The notes under the pieces are model-generated. The model saw only the letters and a program-made list of their open reading frames with translations. It did not search any database and was not told where the DNA came from. A stretch of DNA of 64,000 bases from Hespellia stercorisuis DSM 15480. GTDB lineage: Bacteria; Bacillota; Clostridia; Lachnospirales; Lachnospiraceae. The position numbers and the translations under genes are program-made. The DNA lies in NCBI RefSeq assembly GCF_900142165.1, contig NZ_FQZY01000009.1:1-64000 (forward strand). Reading direction: 5' to 3'. Below are positions 16,691-24,698 of the stretch, piece by piece (the stretch's first letter is position 1; every line of letters starts with the position of its first letter).

Positions 16691-17599
16691 ATGACAAAAG
16701 TAATTGGGGTGAGATTCCGGACTGCGGGGAAAATTTATTTTTTTGCGCCGGGGAATCTTCATATTAAGCACGGTGATCATGTCATCGTGGAGACTGCCCG
16801 CGGAATTGAGTTCGGCAATGTTGTGATGGGACCGAAGGAAGTGAAGGATGAGGAGGTCATCCAGCCGCTGAAGTCCGTGATCCGGATTGCTACGGAGAAG
16901 GATAAGAGAACCGAAGAAAAGAACCGGGAAAAAGAGAAAGAAGCGTTTAAAATCTGCCTGGAGAAGATTCGCAAGCATGGGCTTGAGATGAAGCTGATCG
17001 ATGCGGAATATACATTTGATAATAACAAAGTACTGTTTTACTTTACCGCAGACGGAAGAATTGATTTCCGCGAACTGGTGAAGGATCTGGCAGCAGTGTT
17101 CAGAACGAGAATCGAGCTGCGTCAGATCGGTGTGCGTGATGAGACAAAGATCCGCGGCGGAATCGGAATCTGCGGAAGACCGCTCTGCTGTCACACTTAT
17201 CTTTCGGAGTTTGCAGCAGTGTCGATCAAGATGGCAAAGGAGCAGAATCTGTCTCTGAATCCGACGAAGATCAGTGGAGTCTGCGGAAGATTGATGTGCT
17301 GTCTGACCAACGAGGAAGAGACGTATGAGGAATTGAACAGTCAGCTGCCGGCGGTCGGCGATTCGGTGACTACCGCGGACGGACTTCGCGGAACAGTTCG
17401 CTCACTGAGTATTCTGCGCAAGCAGGTCAGCGTGATTGTGACGCTGGAGAATGACGAAAAAGAAGTGCGGGATTATCAGGTGGAGGAGTTGAAGTTCAAG
17501 CCGAGACGTAAAAAGGCGAAGGTTTCCAAGGAAGAGATGAAAAAGCTGGCGAAGCTTGAAAAAGACGGAGGAGAATCGAAACTCGATGATGTCAAATAA
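16691..17599 (+). CDS. ricT: PSP1-domain protein RicT (YaaT)
   Basis: This 302-residue protein of the Ric (YmcA-YlbF-YaaT) complex binds Fe-S clusters and steers RNase Y mRNA processing in Bacillus. The PSP1 domain and its cysteines are intact: CGRPLCCHTY (about residues 160-169) and VCGRLMCC (about 197-204). The C-terminus is Lys-rich (about 270-302). It lies between holB and trmN6, the order conserved in Firmicutes, and overlaps trmN6 by 14 bp. Confidence 0.92.
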   Translation: MTKVIGVRFRTAGKIYFFAPGNLHIKHGDHVIVETARGIEFGNVVMGPKEVKDEEVIQPLKSVIRIATEKDKRTEEKNREKEKEAFKICLEKIRKHGLEMKLIDAEYTFDNNKVLFYFTADGRIDFRELVKDLAAVFRTRIELRQIGVRDETKIRGGIGICGRPLCCHTYLSEFAAVSIKMAKEQNLSLNPTKISGVCGRLMCCLTNEEETYEELNSQLPAVGDSVTTADGLRGTVRSLSILRKQVSVIVTLENDEKEVRDYQVEELKFKPRRKKAKVSKEEMKKLAKLEKDGGESKLDDVK

Positions 17600-18341
17600 T
17601 CTGAGGCCGGGGGAGAGACTGGATGATCTGCAGATCAGGGGATACGGGATCATTCAGGATCCGGCGAGATTCTGTTTCGGGATCGATGCGGTGCTGCTGT
17701 CCTCCTTTGCGAAGGTAAAGGCGGGCGAGCGCGTGCTGGATCTCGGAACGGGAACCGGAATTATACCGATTCTTCTGGAGGCAAAAACTCCGGGAGAGCA
17801 TTTTACAGGACTGGAAATCCAGCCGGAGAGCGCGGATATGGCGCGACGCAGTGTGGCACACAACCATCTGCAGGACAAGATAGAGATCGTAGAAGGTGAT
17901 ATCAGAGAGGCGGCGAGGATTTTTGAACCTGCCTTTTTTGATGTTATCACGACAAATCCACCTTACATGATTGGGCAGCACGGGCTGGTGAGCAGTTCTG
18001 ATGCCAAACGGATCGCGCGCCATGAGGTGCTGTGTGATCTGGATGATGTGCTGCGGGAGAGCGCCCGCATGCTTCATCCTGGTAAGGGGCGGTTTTATAT
18101 GGTTCATCGTCCGTTTCGTCTGGCGGAGATCATGAGTAAGATGAGCAGCTATGGTATTGAGCCGAAGCGGATGCGGCTGGTGCATCCTTATGTGGATAAG
18201 GAACCGAACATGGTTCTGCTCGAGGGGATGCGCGGCGGGAAACCGAGGATCACCGTGGAAGCGCCACTGATCGTGTATGAGAAGGACGGCAGTTATACGC
18301 GGGAGGTGCGGGAAATGTACGGGCTGGATGCGGAGAAATAG
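17586..18341 (+). CDS. trmN6: tRNA1(Val) (adenine37-N6)-methyltransferase-like protein
   Basis: The 251-residue class I SAM-dependent methyltransferase has the SAM-binding loop LDLGTGTGIIP (about residues 45-55) and the catalytic NPPY motif (about 123-126) that marks adenine/glutamine N-methyltransferases. Its family modifies tRNA1(Val) in E. coli; in Firmicutes (YabB) the target is less certain. Start ATG 17586 follows GGAGGAG inside the end of ricT, with a second ATG 3 nt later. A tandem-repeat region separates it from rsmI. Confidence 0.85.
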   Translation: MMSNNLRPGERLDDLQIRGYGIIQDPARFCFGIDAVLLSSFAKVKAGERVLDLGTGTGIIPILLEAKTPGEHFTGLEIQPESADMARRSVAHNHLQDKIEIVEGDIREAARIFEPAFFDVITTNPPYMIGQHGLVSSSDAKRIARHEVLCDLDDVLRESARMLHPGKGRFYMVHRPFRLAEIMSKMSSYGIEPKRMRLVHPYVDKEPNMVLLEGMRGGKPRITVEAPLIVYEKDGSYTREVREMYGLDAEK

Positions 18342-18354
18342 CCGGATCAGCGTT

Positions 18355-18490
18355 CATGAGACGCAGAGCTGGGTGACGAGACCGCAGGCATGAGGTGCTG
18401 AGCTGGGTGACGTGGCAGCAGGCATGAGGCGCAGAGCCGGGAGACGAGGCAGCAGGCATGAGGTGCTGAGCTGGGGAGACGAGGCAGAAT
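18355..18490. repeat. 34-bp tandem repeat, four copies
   Basis: Copies start at 18355, 18389, 18423 and 18457, exactly 34 bp apart. Their shared core is CATGAGGYGC-NGAGCTGGG-GACG-GGCAG. Copies 2 and 4 are most alike, and copy 1 shares features with copy 3, suggesting duplication of a 68-bp pair. The array begins 13 bp after trmN6 and is noncoding on both strands. Confidence 0.85.
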
Positions 18491-18513
18491 GTGGAGGTCT
18501 GTTCTGATGATGG

Positions 18514-18665
18514 GGACAGGTCGGCGGGCATAGGCGAATAGTGGCAGAAGATGTTAGTGTAAAAAGCAAGTATGAAAAGCAAGTATGAAAAGCAAGTTTA
18601 AAAAGAAAGTGGAAAAGTAAGTGAAAAGAGCAAGCATAAAGAGCAAGCAAAAAAAGTAAGTGCAA
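18514..18665. repeat. A-rich 10-13-bp tandem tract directly upstream of rsmI
   Basis: After a GGGGACAGGTC word shared with the 12259 palindrome, about eight drifting copies of AAAAGCAAGTATG/AAAAGAGCAAGC run up to 49 bp before the rsmI start. A similar A-rich tract precedes mtnN (27372-27490), which hints at a shared mechanism of origin. Confidence 0.7.
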
Positions 18666-18713
18666 AATACAAGTGCGGAAATTTCGGAAAGCGGAAAATG
18701 GGAGGGAATCAAC

Positions 18714-19556
18714 ATGGCAGGAATCTTATATTTATGTGCGACACCGATCGGCAATCTGGAGGATATGACATTTCGTGCGGTGCGTGTGCTGCAGGAGGTG
18801 GATCTGATTGCGGCGGAGGATACCAGAAACAGCATCAAGCTGCTGAATCATTTCGAGATTAAGACTCCCATGACCAGCTATCATGAGTACAATAAGTTCG
18901 AGAAGGGCGAGAAGCTGGTGGAAAAGCTGCGCGATGGAACCAATATTGCACTGATTACCGACGCCGGAACGCCGGGGATCTCGGATCCGGGAGAGGAGCT
19001 TGTGAGGATGTGCTATGAGGCGGGAATCGAAGTGACCTCCCTTCCCGGTGCATGCGCCTGTGTCACGGCACTGACGCTGTCCGGTCTGTCGACCAGACGG
19101 TTCGCGTTCGAGGCATTTCTCCCCACGGAGAAAAAAGAGCGCCAGAAGGTACTGAACGAACTGAAGGATGAGACCCGCACCACGATTCTCTACGAGGCAC
19201 CGCACAGACTGGTGCGGACGTTGAATTTACTGCTTGCACAGCTTGGGAACAGGAGGCTGACCGTGTGCCGGGAACTGACAAAAAAACATGAGACTGCATT
19301 TGCAACGACTCTGGAGGAGGCATATGCCTACTATGAGGAGCATGCGCCGAAGGGGGAGTGCGTGCTGGTGCTGGAGGGCAGAAGCCGTCAGGACATCGAG
19401 AGCGAGGAACAGGCAAAGTGGGAAGAGATGCCGCTGGAAGATCACATGGAGCACTATGAGAAACAGGGGATCAACCGCAAAGAAGCCATGAAAAAAGTCG
19501 CGCTGGACAGAGGAATTTCGAAGCGGGATGTGTATCAGGCACTGCTGGAGAAGTAA
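18714..19556 (+). CDS. rsmI: 16S rRNA (cytidine1402-2'-O)-methyltransferase
   Basis: The 280-residue enzyme methylates the ribose of C1402 in the ribosomal decoding centre. It is a tetrapyrrole-methylase-fold protein with family motifs LYLCATPIGNLEDMTFRA at the start, AAEDTRN (about residues 37-43), TDAGTPGISDPG (about 81-92) and LPGACACVTAL. ATG 18714 is chosen because GGGAGGGAATC precedes it and family members start here; an upstream ATG would translate the repeat tract. It is the last gene of the yaaO-rsmI run. Confidence 0.93.
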   Translation: MAGILYLCATPIGNLEDMTFRAVRVLQEVDLIAAEDTRNSIKLLNHFEIKTPMTSYHEYNKFEKGEKLVEKLRDGTNIALITDAGTPGISDPGEELVRMCYEAGIEVTSLPGACACVTALTLSGLSTRRFAFEAFLPTEKKERQKVLNELKDETRTTILYEAPHRLVRTLNLLLAQLGNRRLTVCRELTKKHETAFATTLEEAYAYYEEHAPKGECVLVLEGRSRQDIESEEQAKWEEMPLEDHMEHYEKQGINRKEAMKKVALDRGISKRDVYQALLEK

Positions 19557-19584
19557 GGACTGCAAAAACGGTGTGATATATGGA

Positions 19585-19662
19585 AAGACAGGTTCATGAA
19601 ATGTCTTCCGGGAGTCAGATATTGTAATCTGATTCGTGGAGGACGGCTCATGAACCTGTCTT
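19585..19662. repeat. Long 78-bp inverted-repeat hairpin between convergent genes
   Basis: A perfect 15-bp outer stem AAGACAGGTTCATGA/TCATGAACCTGTCTT (19585-19599 with 19648-19662) encloses GTCTTCC/GGAGGAC and CAGAT/ATCTG stems. No T-run follows on either strand, so it is not a standard terminator. It may be a small palindromic mobile unit or a structured 3' end. Confidence 0.65.
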
Positions 19663-19746
19663 GTTGTCTGCGGCTGCAGTTTTTGAGGTTCTGCCCGGCA
19701 GTTAAAGAAAATATTCGTAATTGACTCCGAGACTTGCCTGATGCGG

Positions 19747-20460
19747 CTAAATGTTTCCGTCTGCGTCGACAGGGCTGATCTTCTGATAGTCGGTCAGATT
19801 TGCCTTATCGCGGATATCTGTGATCTCACCGTCCTTCATGAGAACGATGGTGGTACCGTACTTCACAGCTTCTTCATAGTTGTTGGTGACATAAAGGATC
19901 GTCATATCCAGTTCCTCGTGCATCCGCCTCAGATCTGAGAGCATCTGTACGCGCAGCATCTCATTCTGGCGGGAGAAGTCCTCGTCGATCAGAAATACCT
20001 TTGGGTGGCAGACCAGTGCACGACCGAGTGCGACTCTCTGACGGTCGATCTCGGAGAGCTTACGCACCTTCTTGCTCATCAATTCGGAAATACCGAGGAA
20101 GACGGCAGCCTTCTTTACCCGAAATTCAATCTCGGGGCGCGGCAGTTTGCGCAGCTTCAATCCCAGAGCAATGTTCTCGTGAACATTCAGTTCTTTGTAC
20201 AGCTTATAATTCTGAAAGGCCATGGCCAGCGGACGGTCTCGGGGGGGAATATTGCTCAGCAGCTCGTCATCCAGCCAGATCTCACCGGAAGTAATGGACT
20301 CTAATCCACCGATCATACGGAGAATCGTAGATTTCCCGCAGCCGTGAGGGCCATAAAAGGTGACCAGCTCCTTGTCCTTGATTTTAAGTGACACATCCTT
20401 TACGGATACAAATCCGTTGGGGTAGATCTTTCCCAGGTTCTTTAACGTTATGTCAGCCAT
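19747..20460 (-). CDS. ABC transporter ATPase with degenerate catalytic motifs (MalK/UgpC-like)
   Basis: This 237-residue nucleotide-binding subunit resembles the sugar-import ATPases MalK/MsmX but lacks their C-terminal regulatory domain. Walker A (GPHGCGKST, residues 37-45), Q-loop Gln83 and Walker B with its Glu (VFLIDE, 155-160) are intact. The signature is LSEID instead of LSGGQ (135-139), the D-loop is SRQN instead of SNLD, and the switch His is Asn193. ATP binding is likely, but normal hydrolysis is doubtful. No permease gene is adjacent. It may act as a regulatory or partner ATPase in a heterodimer. Confidence 0.8.
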   Translation of the reverse strand: MADITLKNLGKIYPNGFVSVKDVSLKIKDKELVTFYGPHGCGKSTILRMIGGLESITSGEIWLDDELLSNIPPRDRPLAMAFQNYKLYKELNVHENIALGLKLRKLPRPEIEFRVKKAAVFLGISELMSKKVRKLSEIDRQRVALGRALVCHPKVFLIDEDFSRQNEMLRVQMLSDLRRMHEELDMTILYVTNNYEEAVKYGTTIVLMKDGEITDIRDKANLTDYQKISPVDADGNI

Positions 20461-20752
20461 AACACATTCCTCGCAATCTATTTTGATGATATTATTTATT
20501 ATGCGTGATTTTATCGTATATATTTGCAGTCCTATAATCTTACAAATATAGTATCACATATGATGGATTTAGACAAAGGATTTTATGGGACGGCAGAGGA
20601 ATCAGGCAGAGTGTATACAACGAATCAAAGGTAAAATAGCAACAATTTGTTACGTTTGCCGGAGGCGGAGGCGGTTACCTATTGCCCGTAACTGGAAAAT
20701 AATGTAAAATGAGAGCACGTAAATGAGTAGAAGCAGGAAAGAAGGTACTGTT

Positions 20753-21169
20753 ATGAAAGATGAGAATTGTATTTTTTGTAAGCTTGCAGGGGGGGATATC
20801 CCCACGGCGACATTATATGAGGATGAGGAGTTTCGCGTGATTCTGGATGCCAATCCGGCGTCAAAAGGCCATGCTCTTATTATCCCGAAGGAGCATTATG
20901 CCAATCTGTATGAACTGGATGATGAAGTGGCGGGAAAGGCAATGATCCTCGCGAAAAAAATGATCAAAAAAATGACCAGGGCTCTCGGGTGTGATGGCTA
21001 CAATGTGGTGCAGAACAACGGAGAGACCGCAGGACAGACGGTATTCCATTTTCACATGCATCTGATTCCGCGCTATGAGGGAGACAACGTCGGGCTTGGC
21101 TGGCATATGAGTGAGCTGTCTGACGAGGATCGAGACGAGATTCTGGAGAAAGCCTCTAAAGTGGAGTAA
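20753..21169 (+). CDS. HIT family nucleotide-binding hydrolase
   Basis: The 138-residue protein is a histidine-triad hydrolase with the catalytic motif HFHMHLIPR (about residues 101-109). It starts with the CIFCK...IP signature of HIT proteins that carry a Cys pair (Cys6, Cys9), part of a possible zinc site. Likely substrates are nucleotide phosphoramidates or dinucleoside polyphosphates. ATG 20753 follows AGAAGG; an in-frame ATG at 20723 has a poorer site. The gene is followed by a sigma-factor gene 77 bp downstream. Confidence 0.9.
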   Translation: MKDENCIFCKLAGGDIPTATLYEDEEFRVILDANPASKGHALIIPKEHYANLYELDDEVAGKAMILAKKMIKKMTRALGCDGYNVVQNNGETAGQTVFHFHMHLIPRYEGDNVGLGWHMSELSDEDRDEILEKASKVE

Positions 21170-21246
21170 CATTTTGCAGCACCGGCTGCAAAGAGCAGCG
21201 ATAGAAACACTATAAAAAACTATAAAACTGAACCCGGAGAAAAGCG

Positions 21247-21786
21247 TTGACTGGAAATCAAGAGTTTGACGAGTTATATTATAAGTACAGAAATCTCGTC
21301 CTGAATGTAGCATTCGACTATTTGCATGACCGCGACCTGGCAAATGATATTGCCCAAAACACATTTCTTCAGCTGTTTATCTTCTATGACAAGATGGAAC
21401 ACAATAACATCAAGTCATGGCTGTATACAACAGCAAAGCACTTTGCACTGAATTATCAGAAAAAGTATTCCAGAGAAGTTGTAGAGCTGGATGAAACGAT
21501 TGCGGAAAAGAGCCTGATGTATCCGGATGTGGAGATCATCGTGCAGGAGAAGGAAACAGAACTTGCGCGCGAGAATCTTCACACGGAGATATTTGTAAAT
21601 ATGCTCAATAAAAACGAGCGCTGGTATGAGGCGATGTCGCTGGTTTACCTGGCGAAAGTTCCGCAGGCAAAGGTTGCTGAAGAAATGGAGATCAGTCTGG
21701 AAAGCCTGCAGAGCATGCTTCACAGAGCGAGGTCATGGATACAAAAGAATTATAGCATCGAATACGAAGAGACGCGTCGGGAATAG
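21247..21786 (+). CDS. RNA polymerase sigma factor, ECF-like (sigma-70 family)
   Basis: This 179-residue protein has a sigma region 2 (about residues 8-75), including DLANDIAQNTFLQLF and WLYTTAKH, and a region 4 helix-turn-helix (about 125-172) with QAKVAEEMEISLESLQSMLHRARSW. It probably starts at TTG 21247, after GGAGAAAAG, because no in-frame ATG lies before region 2. A terminator follows at once. A membrane protein with an anti-sigma-like layout is encoded 1.2 kb away (23005), separated by murG in the opposite direction; a functional link is only a guess. Confidence 0.85.
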   Translation: MTGNQEFDELYYKYRNLVLNVAFDYLHDRDLANDIAQNTFLQLFIFYDKMEHNNIKSWLYTTAKHFALNYQKKYSREVVELDETIAEKSLMYPDVEIIVQEKETELARENLHTEIFVNMLNKNERWYEAMSLVYLAKVPQAKVAEEMEISLESLQSMLHRARSWIQKNYSIEYEETRRE

Positions 21787-21817
21787 AAAAACAGGTGTCT
21801 TTTCGACACCTGTTTTT
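21787..21817 (+). terminator. Intrinsic terminator after the sigma-factor gene
   Basis: A perfect 13-bp stem (21787-21799 with 21805-21817) with a TTTTC loop ends in a T-run. Its A/T flanks allow it to serve both the sigma gene and the convergent murG gene. Confidence 0.92.
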
Positions 21818-21840
21818 CTGATGTGTTGCACACGGCAACG

Positions 21841-22908
21841 TTATTTGGACGCCGCTTCTTCGATCAGAGCGATGATCGTGTCGATCGAGTTCTGCTGGCT
21901 GGAGCCATTCATAGCTTCAATAAAGGTATTGCGGTTGTCGTAGAGCCTGAATACATTTTCCAGGAGAGACTCTTTTGTGAGTTCTTCCTCCTCGATGACC
22001 ATGCTGAAGCCCTGACGCTCAAAGGAGCGGGCATTGAGGATCTGATCACCGCGACTGGCGTTTGCGGAAAGCGGAATCAGGAGATTCGGCTTATGTAATG
22101 CAAGCAGCTCGCAGATGGCGTTGGCTCCGGCCCTGGAGATGACGATGTCCGCGAGGGCGAAGATGTTGCGAAGCTCAGCTTTGACATACTCGAACTGTAC
22201 ATAGCCCTTGAGGCCATTTAGAGACTCGTCCAGTTTGCCTTTGCCGCAGAGATGAACAACGTGAAATTTTTCAAGAAGCTCGGGCAGCGCAAGGCGGACG
22301 GCGTTGTTGACAACGACAGAGCCAAGACTTCCACCGATGACAAGGATGACTGGTTTGTCTTCCGTGAACCCGCAGAATTTGCTGGCGGCCTTTGTATCAC
22401 CTGTCAGGAGCTCCTGGCGAATCGGGGAACCGGTGAGAACAGCCTTCTCGGCAGGAAGGTGCTCGATCGTCTCAGGAAAGTTACAGCATACCTTTGATGC
22501 AGAGGGCATGGCAAGTTTGTTGGCAAGCCCCGGTGTCATATCAGATTCATGAATGATCGTGGGAACTTTGTTCCGCTTCCCGGCAATCACGACGGGAACG
22601 GAGACGAAGCCTCCTTTTGAAAATATAACGTCAGGTTTTAACTTCCTGATGAGTTTGTTGGCTTCGCTGAAGCCCTTTAAAACACGGAAAGGATCGGTGA
22701 AATTCTGAACGCTGAAATACCGACGGAGCTTTCCGGAAGAAATACCATGATAAGGAATGCCAAATGGCTCAATCAGTTCCTTCTCAATTCCTTTGTAAGA
22801 ACCGATGTATTCGATTTCATAACCAAGTTCTTTCAAACGGGGAATCAGTGCGATGTTAGGGGTGACATGGCCGGCAGTACCGCCGCCGGTAAGTATGATT
22901 TTTTTCAT
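21841..22908 (-). CDS. murG: UDP-GlcNAc:lipid I GlcNAc transferase MurG
   Basis: The 355-residue GT-B glycosyltransferase makes lipid II from lipid I on the cytoplasmic face of the membrane. Typical motifs are GGGTAGHVTP near the N-terminus, the GGSLGS loop at the domain junction, and SRAGANAICELLAL for UDP-GlcNAc binding. The start is set at the ATG after GGAGGTTTTAT, giving MKKIILTGGG. It is isolated here rather than in the usual dcw cell-division cluster, as is frequent in clostridia. Confidence 0.94.
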   Translation of the reverse strand: MKKIILTGGGTAGHVTPNIALIPRLKELGYEIEYIGSYKGIEKELIEPFGIPYHGISSGKLRRYFSVQNFTDPFRVLKGFSEANKLIRKLKPDVIFSKGGFVSVPVVIAGKRNKVPTIIHESDMTPGLANKLAMPSASKVCCNFPETIEHLPAEKAVLTGSPIRQELLTGDTKAASKFCGFTEDKPVILVIGGSLGSVVVNNAVRLALPELLEKFHVVHLCGKGKLDESLNGLKGYVQFEYVKAELRNIFALADIVISRAGANAICELLALHKPNLLIPLSANASRGDQILNARSFERQGFSMVIEEEELTKESLLENVFRLYDNRNTFIEAMNGSSQQNSIDTIIALIEEAASK

Positions 22909-23004
22909 ATAAAACCTCCACAAGTGTACTCAATACATATGTTTCATATTAAACTGATTTAGGAAAATGTCAAGATAATAAGCGCAAAAACAAGAGGTGC
23001 AGAC

Positions 23005-23868
23005 ATGAAAAAGTACGAAAGAAGATCAATGGAAGAAGAGATGCATCGGGAGGCTGAGCAGATTGAAAAAGAAGTTTTCTCCGATGAAAAAAAGGAGAGG
23101 ATTGAGGCAACACCCGAGATGGATGCTGCGCTTTTGGCGAAGATTCAGGCATATGAACAGAAAAAGAAAGCGCGGGAGCGGGATTCTAATATAGAAGATG
23201 TTCTTTCGGATGAGGATAAAGAGGCACTGCGGATCGGCCGGGAAATGCTGGAGAAGAAAAATGCGCGGAAAAAGGTGCGGAAGATGCCGCGGCGGCGGAA
23301 AGTATCGATTGCGCTGGTCGCGGTGATGGTTCTTGTGTTTGCGTTTGGGATGACGAGTCTGGGGAGCAAGTCTTATTTGAAGGCGTTGTGGGAGCGGATG
23401 ATTGGGAGCCAGAAGGTTGAAGTGACGAATGTGGAGGATATGGATAGTAAGGAAATAGAAGATGAAAATGTATTAGATATTTATAAGGAAATTAAAAGAA
23501 AGTTAGGATTCAGTCCTGTGCAATTAATTAAAAAACCGAAGGATATGATAGTTGATAATTATGAAATAGATGAATATTCAAAACAGGCAAAAATATTATA
23601 TGTATATAAAGGTTCTGTTGTTACATATAGTATTTATGCAAATCAGAGGGATTCTTCATTGAGTCAAAAAAAAGACGATAAATTAATAAATACCTTTATT
23701 GAAGAAAGTGAGTATGCAACAATTGATGTGGAAGAGTATAAAATTCCAAATAAAGAACAAAAACGATATGTGGCAAAATTTGAATATAAAGGGATAAAAT
23801 ATCAGCTTATAGGTATTATGGAGAAAAGCGAATTTATAAATATTTTAAAAGAATTAAAATATTTATAA
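23005..23868 (+). CDS. Single-pass membrane protein, DUF4367-like, possible anti-sigma type
   Basis: This 287-residue protein has a highly charged cytoplasmic N-terminus (about residues 1-98), one membrane helix (about 100-118) and an extracytoplasmic domain (about 150-287) resembling DUF4367, which is frequent in sigma-factor-linked membrane proteins. Base composition changes sharply near 23440: the first half matches neighbouring genes, while the second half is clearly A/T-rich. This suggests domain replacement or horizontal acquisition of the outer domain. ATG follows AGAGGTGCAG. Its function is not established. Confidence 0.65.
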   Translation: MKKYERRSMEEEMHREAEQIEKEVFSDEKKERIEATPEMDAALLAKIQAYEQKKKARERDSNIEDVLSDEDKEALRIGREMLEKKNARKKVRKMPRRRKVSIALVAVMVLVFAFGMTSLGSKSYLKALWERMIGSQKVEVTNVEDMDSKEIEDENVLDIYKEIKRKLGFSPVQLIKKPKDMIVDNYEIDEYSKQAKILYVYKGSVVTYSIYANQRDSSLSQKKDDKLINTFIEESEYATIDVEEYKIPNKEQKRYVAKFEYKGIKYQLIGIMEKSEFINILKELKYL

Positions 23869-23936
23869 AAAAAACGAAAGTTTTTCTTTCTAAGATTGTT
23901 TACTTAGTATAGGGAATACAAAAGAGGAGGAATAAA

Positions 23937-24425
23937 ATGAAAAGAATTATTTCATTATTGTGTGCAGTTGCGATTTTGGGAGGCATTACCTTTGTAAGTG
24001 GGAGTAAGGTCATAGCAGCGGACACAGACTATGTGGATGGTTCGTATCTGACAGAACAAGAAGAATCCTATGGTAGTAGCAGAAATGCACTGACAAGAGG
24101 AGAGTTTTTGTCAACAGGAGATTGCTCCATTAGTAAAGCTGGTAGAGGGCGAGTTTACGTGTATGGATCAACAACAGCCAATTCAACTGTTGATTATATT
24201 TCAGTTACTATGTCGGTAGAACAGTATAATGAAAAAGATAATGCATGGCATCAAATAGATTATTGGGATACAGAGAAAACAAACACGTATTTTGTAAGTA
24301 CATCCAAAAGTATAGTTGTAGAACGTGGATACTATTATCGAGTACATGCGATGCATTACACTAAAATGAACGGGGTAGAAGGTGACTTTGGAGACTCCGT
24401 AACAGACGGAATCATGATTCCATAA
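23937..24425 (+). CDS. Secreted small protein (DUF6147-like)
   Basis: The 162-residue product begins with a signal peptide (MKRIISLLCAVAILGG..., cleavage likely after AIAA-like VIAA near residue 27). The mature part contains GRGRVYVYGSTTANSTVDYISV and YYYRVHAMHY, which resemble small secreted beta-sandwich proteins of gut Lachnospiraceae annotated DUF6147. It follows the DUF4367-like gene by 68 bp, is similarly A/T-rich and has an AGAGGAGG site. The two probably form one transcription unit of envelope proteins. Function unknown. Confidence 0.7.
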   Translation: MKRIISLLCAVAILGGITFVSGSKVIAADTDYVDGSYLTEQEESYGSSRNALTRGEFLSTGDCSISKAGRGRVYVYGSTTANSTVDYISVTMSVEQYNEKDNAWHQIDYWDTEKTNTYFVSTSKSIVVERGYYYRVHAMHYTKMNGVEGDFGDSVTDGIMIP

Positions 24426-24446
24426 CAAATAAAACATTTCATCATT

Positions 24447-24613
24447 CCCGGGGGCCTGTGCAGGCTGCTGTAAACACACACCCGCAGCGCACGCATGGAA
24501 ACTATTAACTAAGAAATTAGATTAAAGGACACCTGCACGAGAGAAACGACCACAAACCGCTCGCAAGAGCAAAAAGTCGCTGCGGTTACAGCAGTTTGCA
24601 GAGGCCCTCGGGG
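24447..24613 (+). ncRNA. Strongly structured noncoding RNA candidate (identity unresolved)
   Basis: Bases 24447-24473 pair with 24586-24612 in a 27-position stem with one G-G mismatch and a few wobbles. An 8-nt bulge follows on the 5' side, then a perfect 8-bp stem CCGCAGCG/CGCTGCGG (24482-24489 with 24578-24585). The 88-nt interior holds a TTAA-CTAA-GAAA-TTAG-TTAA hairpin and a GCTC-GCAA-GAGC hairpin with a GNRA loop. Size and long closing stem recall 6S RNA, but the interior differs. Strand is uncertain: the downstream terminator favours plus. Confidence 0.55.
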
Positions 24614-24668
24614 ATAATAATAAGAGTAACCAGTAAATTAAAAGCAAAAAGAAGCCTATATAAAAAAA

Positions 24669-24698
24669 CAACCGGTTTATTTGCCGGTTGCTTTTTTT
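24669..24698. terminator. Bidirectional intrinsic terminator
   Basis: CAACCGG (24669-24675) pairs with CCGGTTG (24684-24690), followed by C and seven T on the plus strand and preceded by seven A. It can end the plus-strand structured RNA and the minus-strand TSCPD gene, whose stop codon lies inside the loop. Confidence 0.85.

Noticed and set aside
18355-18490. CRISPR-like appearance of the 34-bp array
   Set aside because: Units are contiguous with no unique spacers and diverge throughout; no cas genes are present.
21247-23868. Sigma factor plus DUF4367-like protein as a confirmed sigma/anti-sigma operon
   Set aside because: murG lies between them on the opposite strand with its own terminator region, so they are not co-transcribed. 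A functional link is only possible.
24447-24613. Firm assignment of the structured locus as 6S RNA, SRP RNA or RNase P RNA
   Set aside because: SRP (GGAAGGAAGCAGCC-like) and RNase P core words are absent, and the long terminal stem of 6S is missing. Only a general structured-RNA call is supported.
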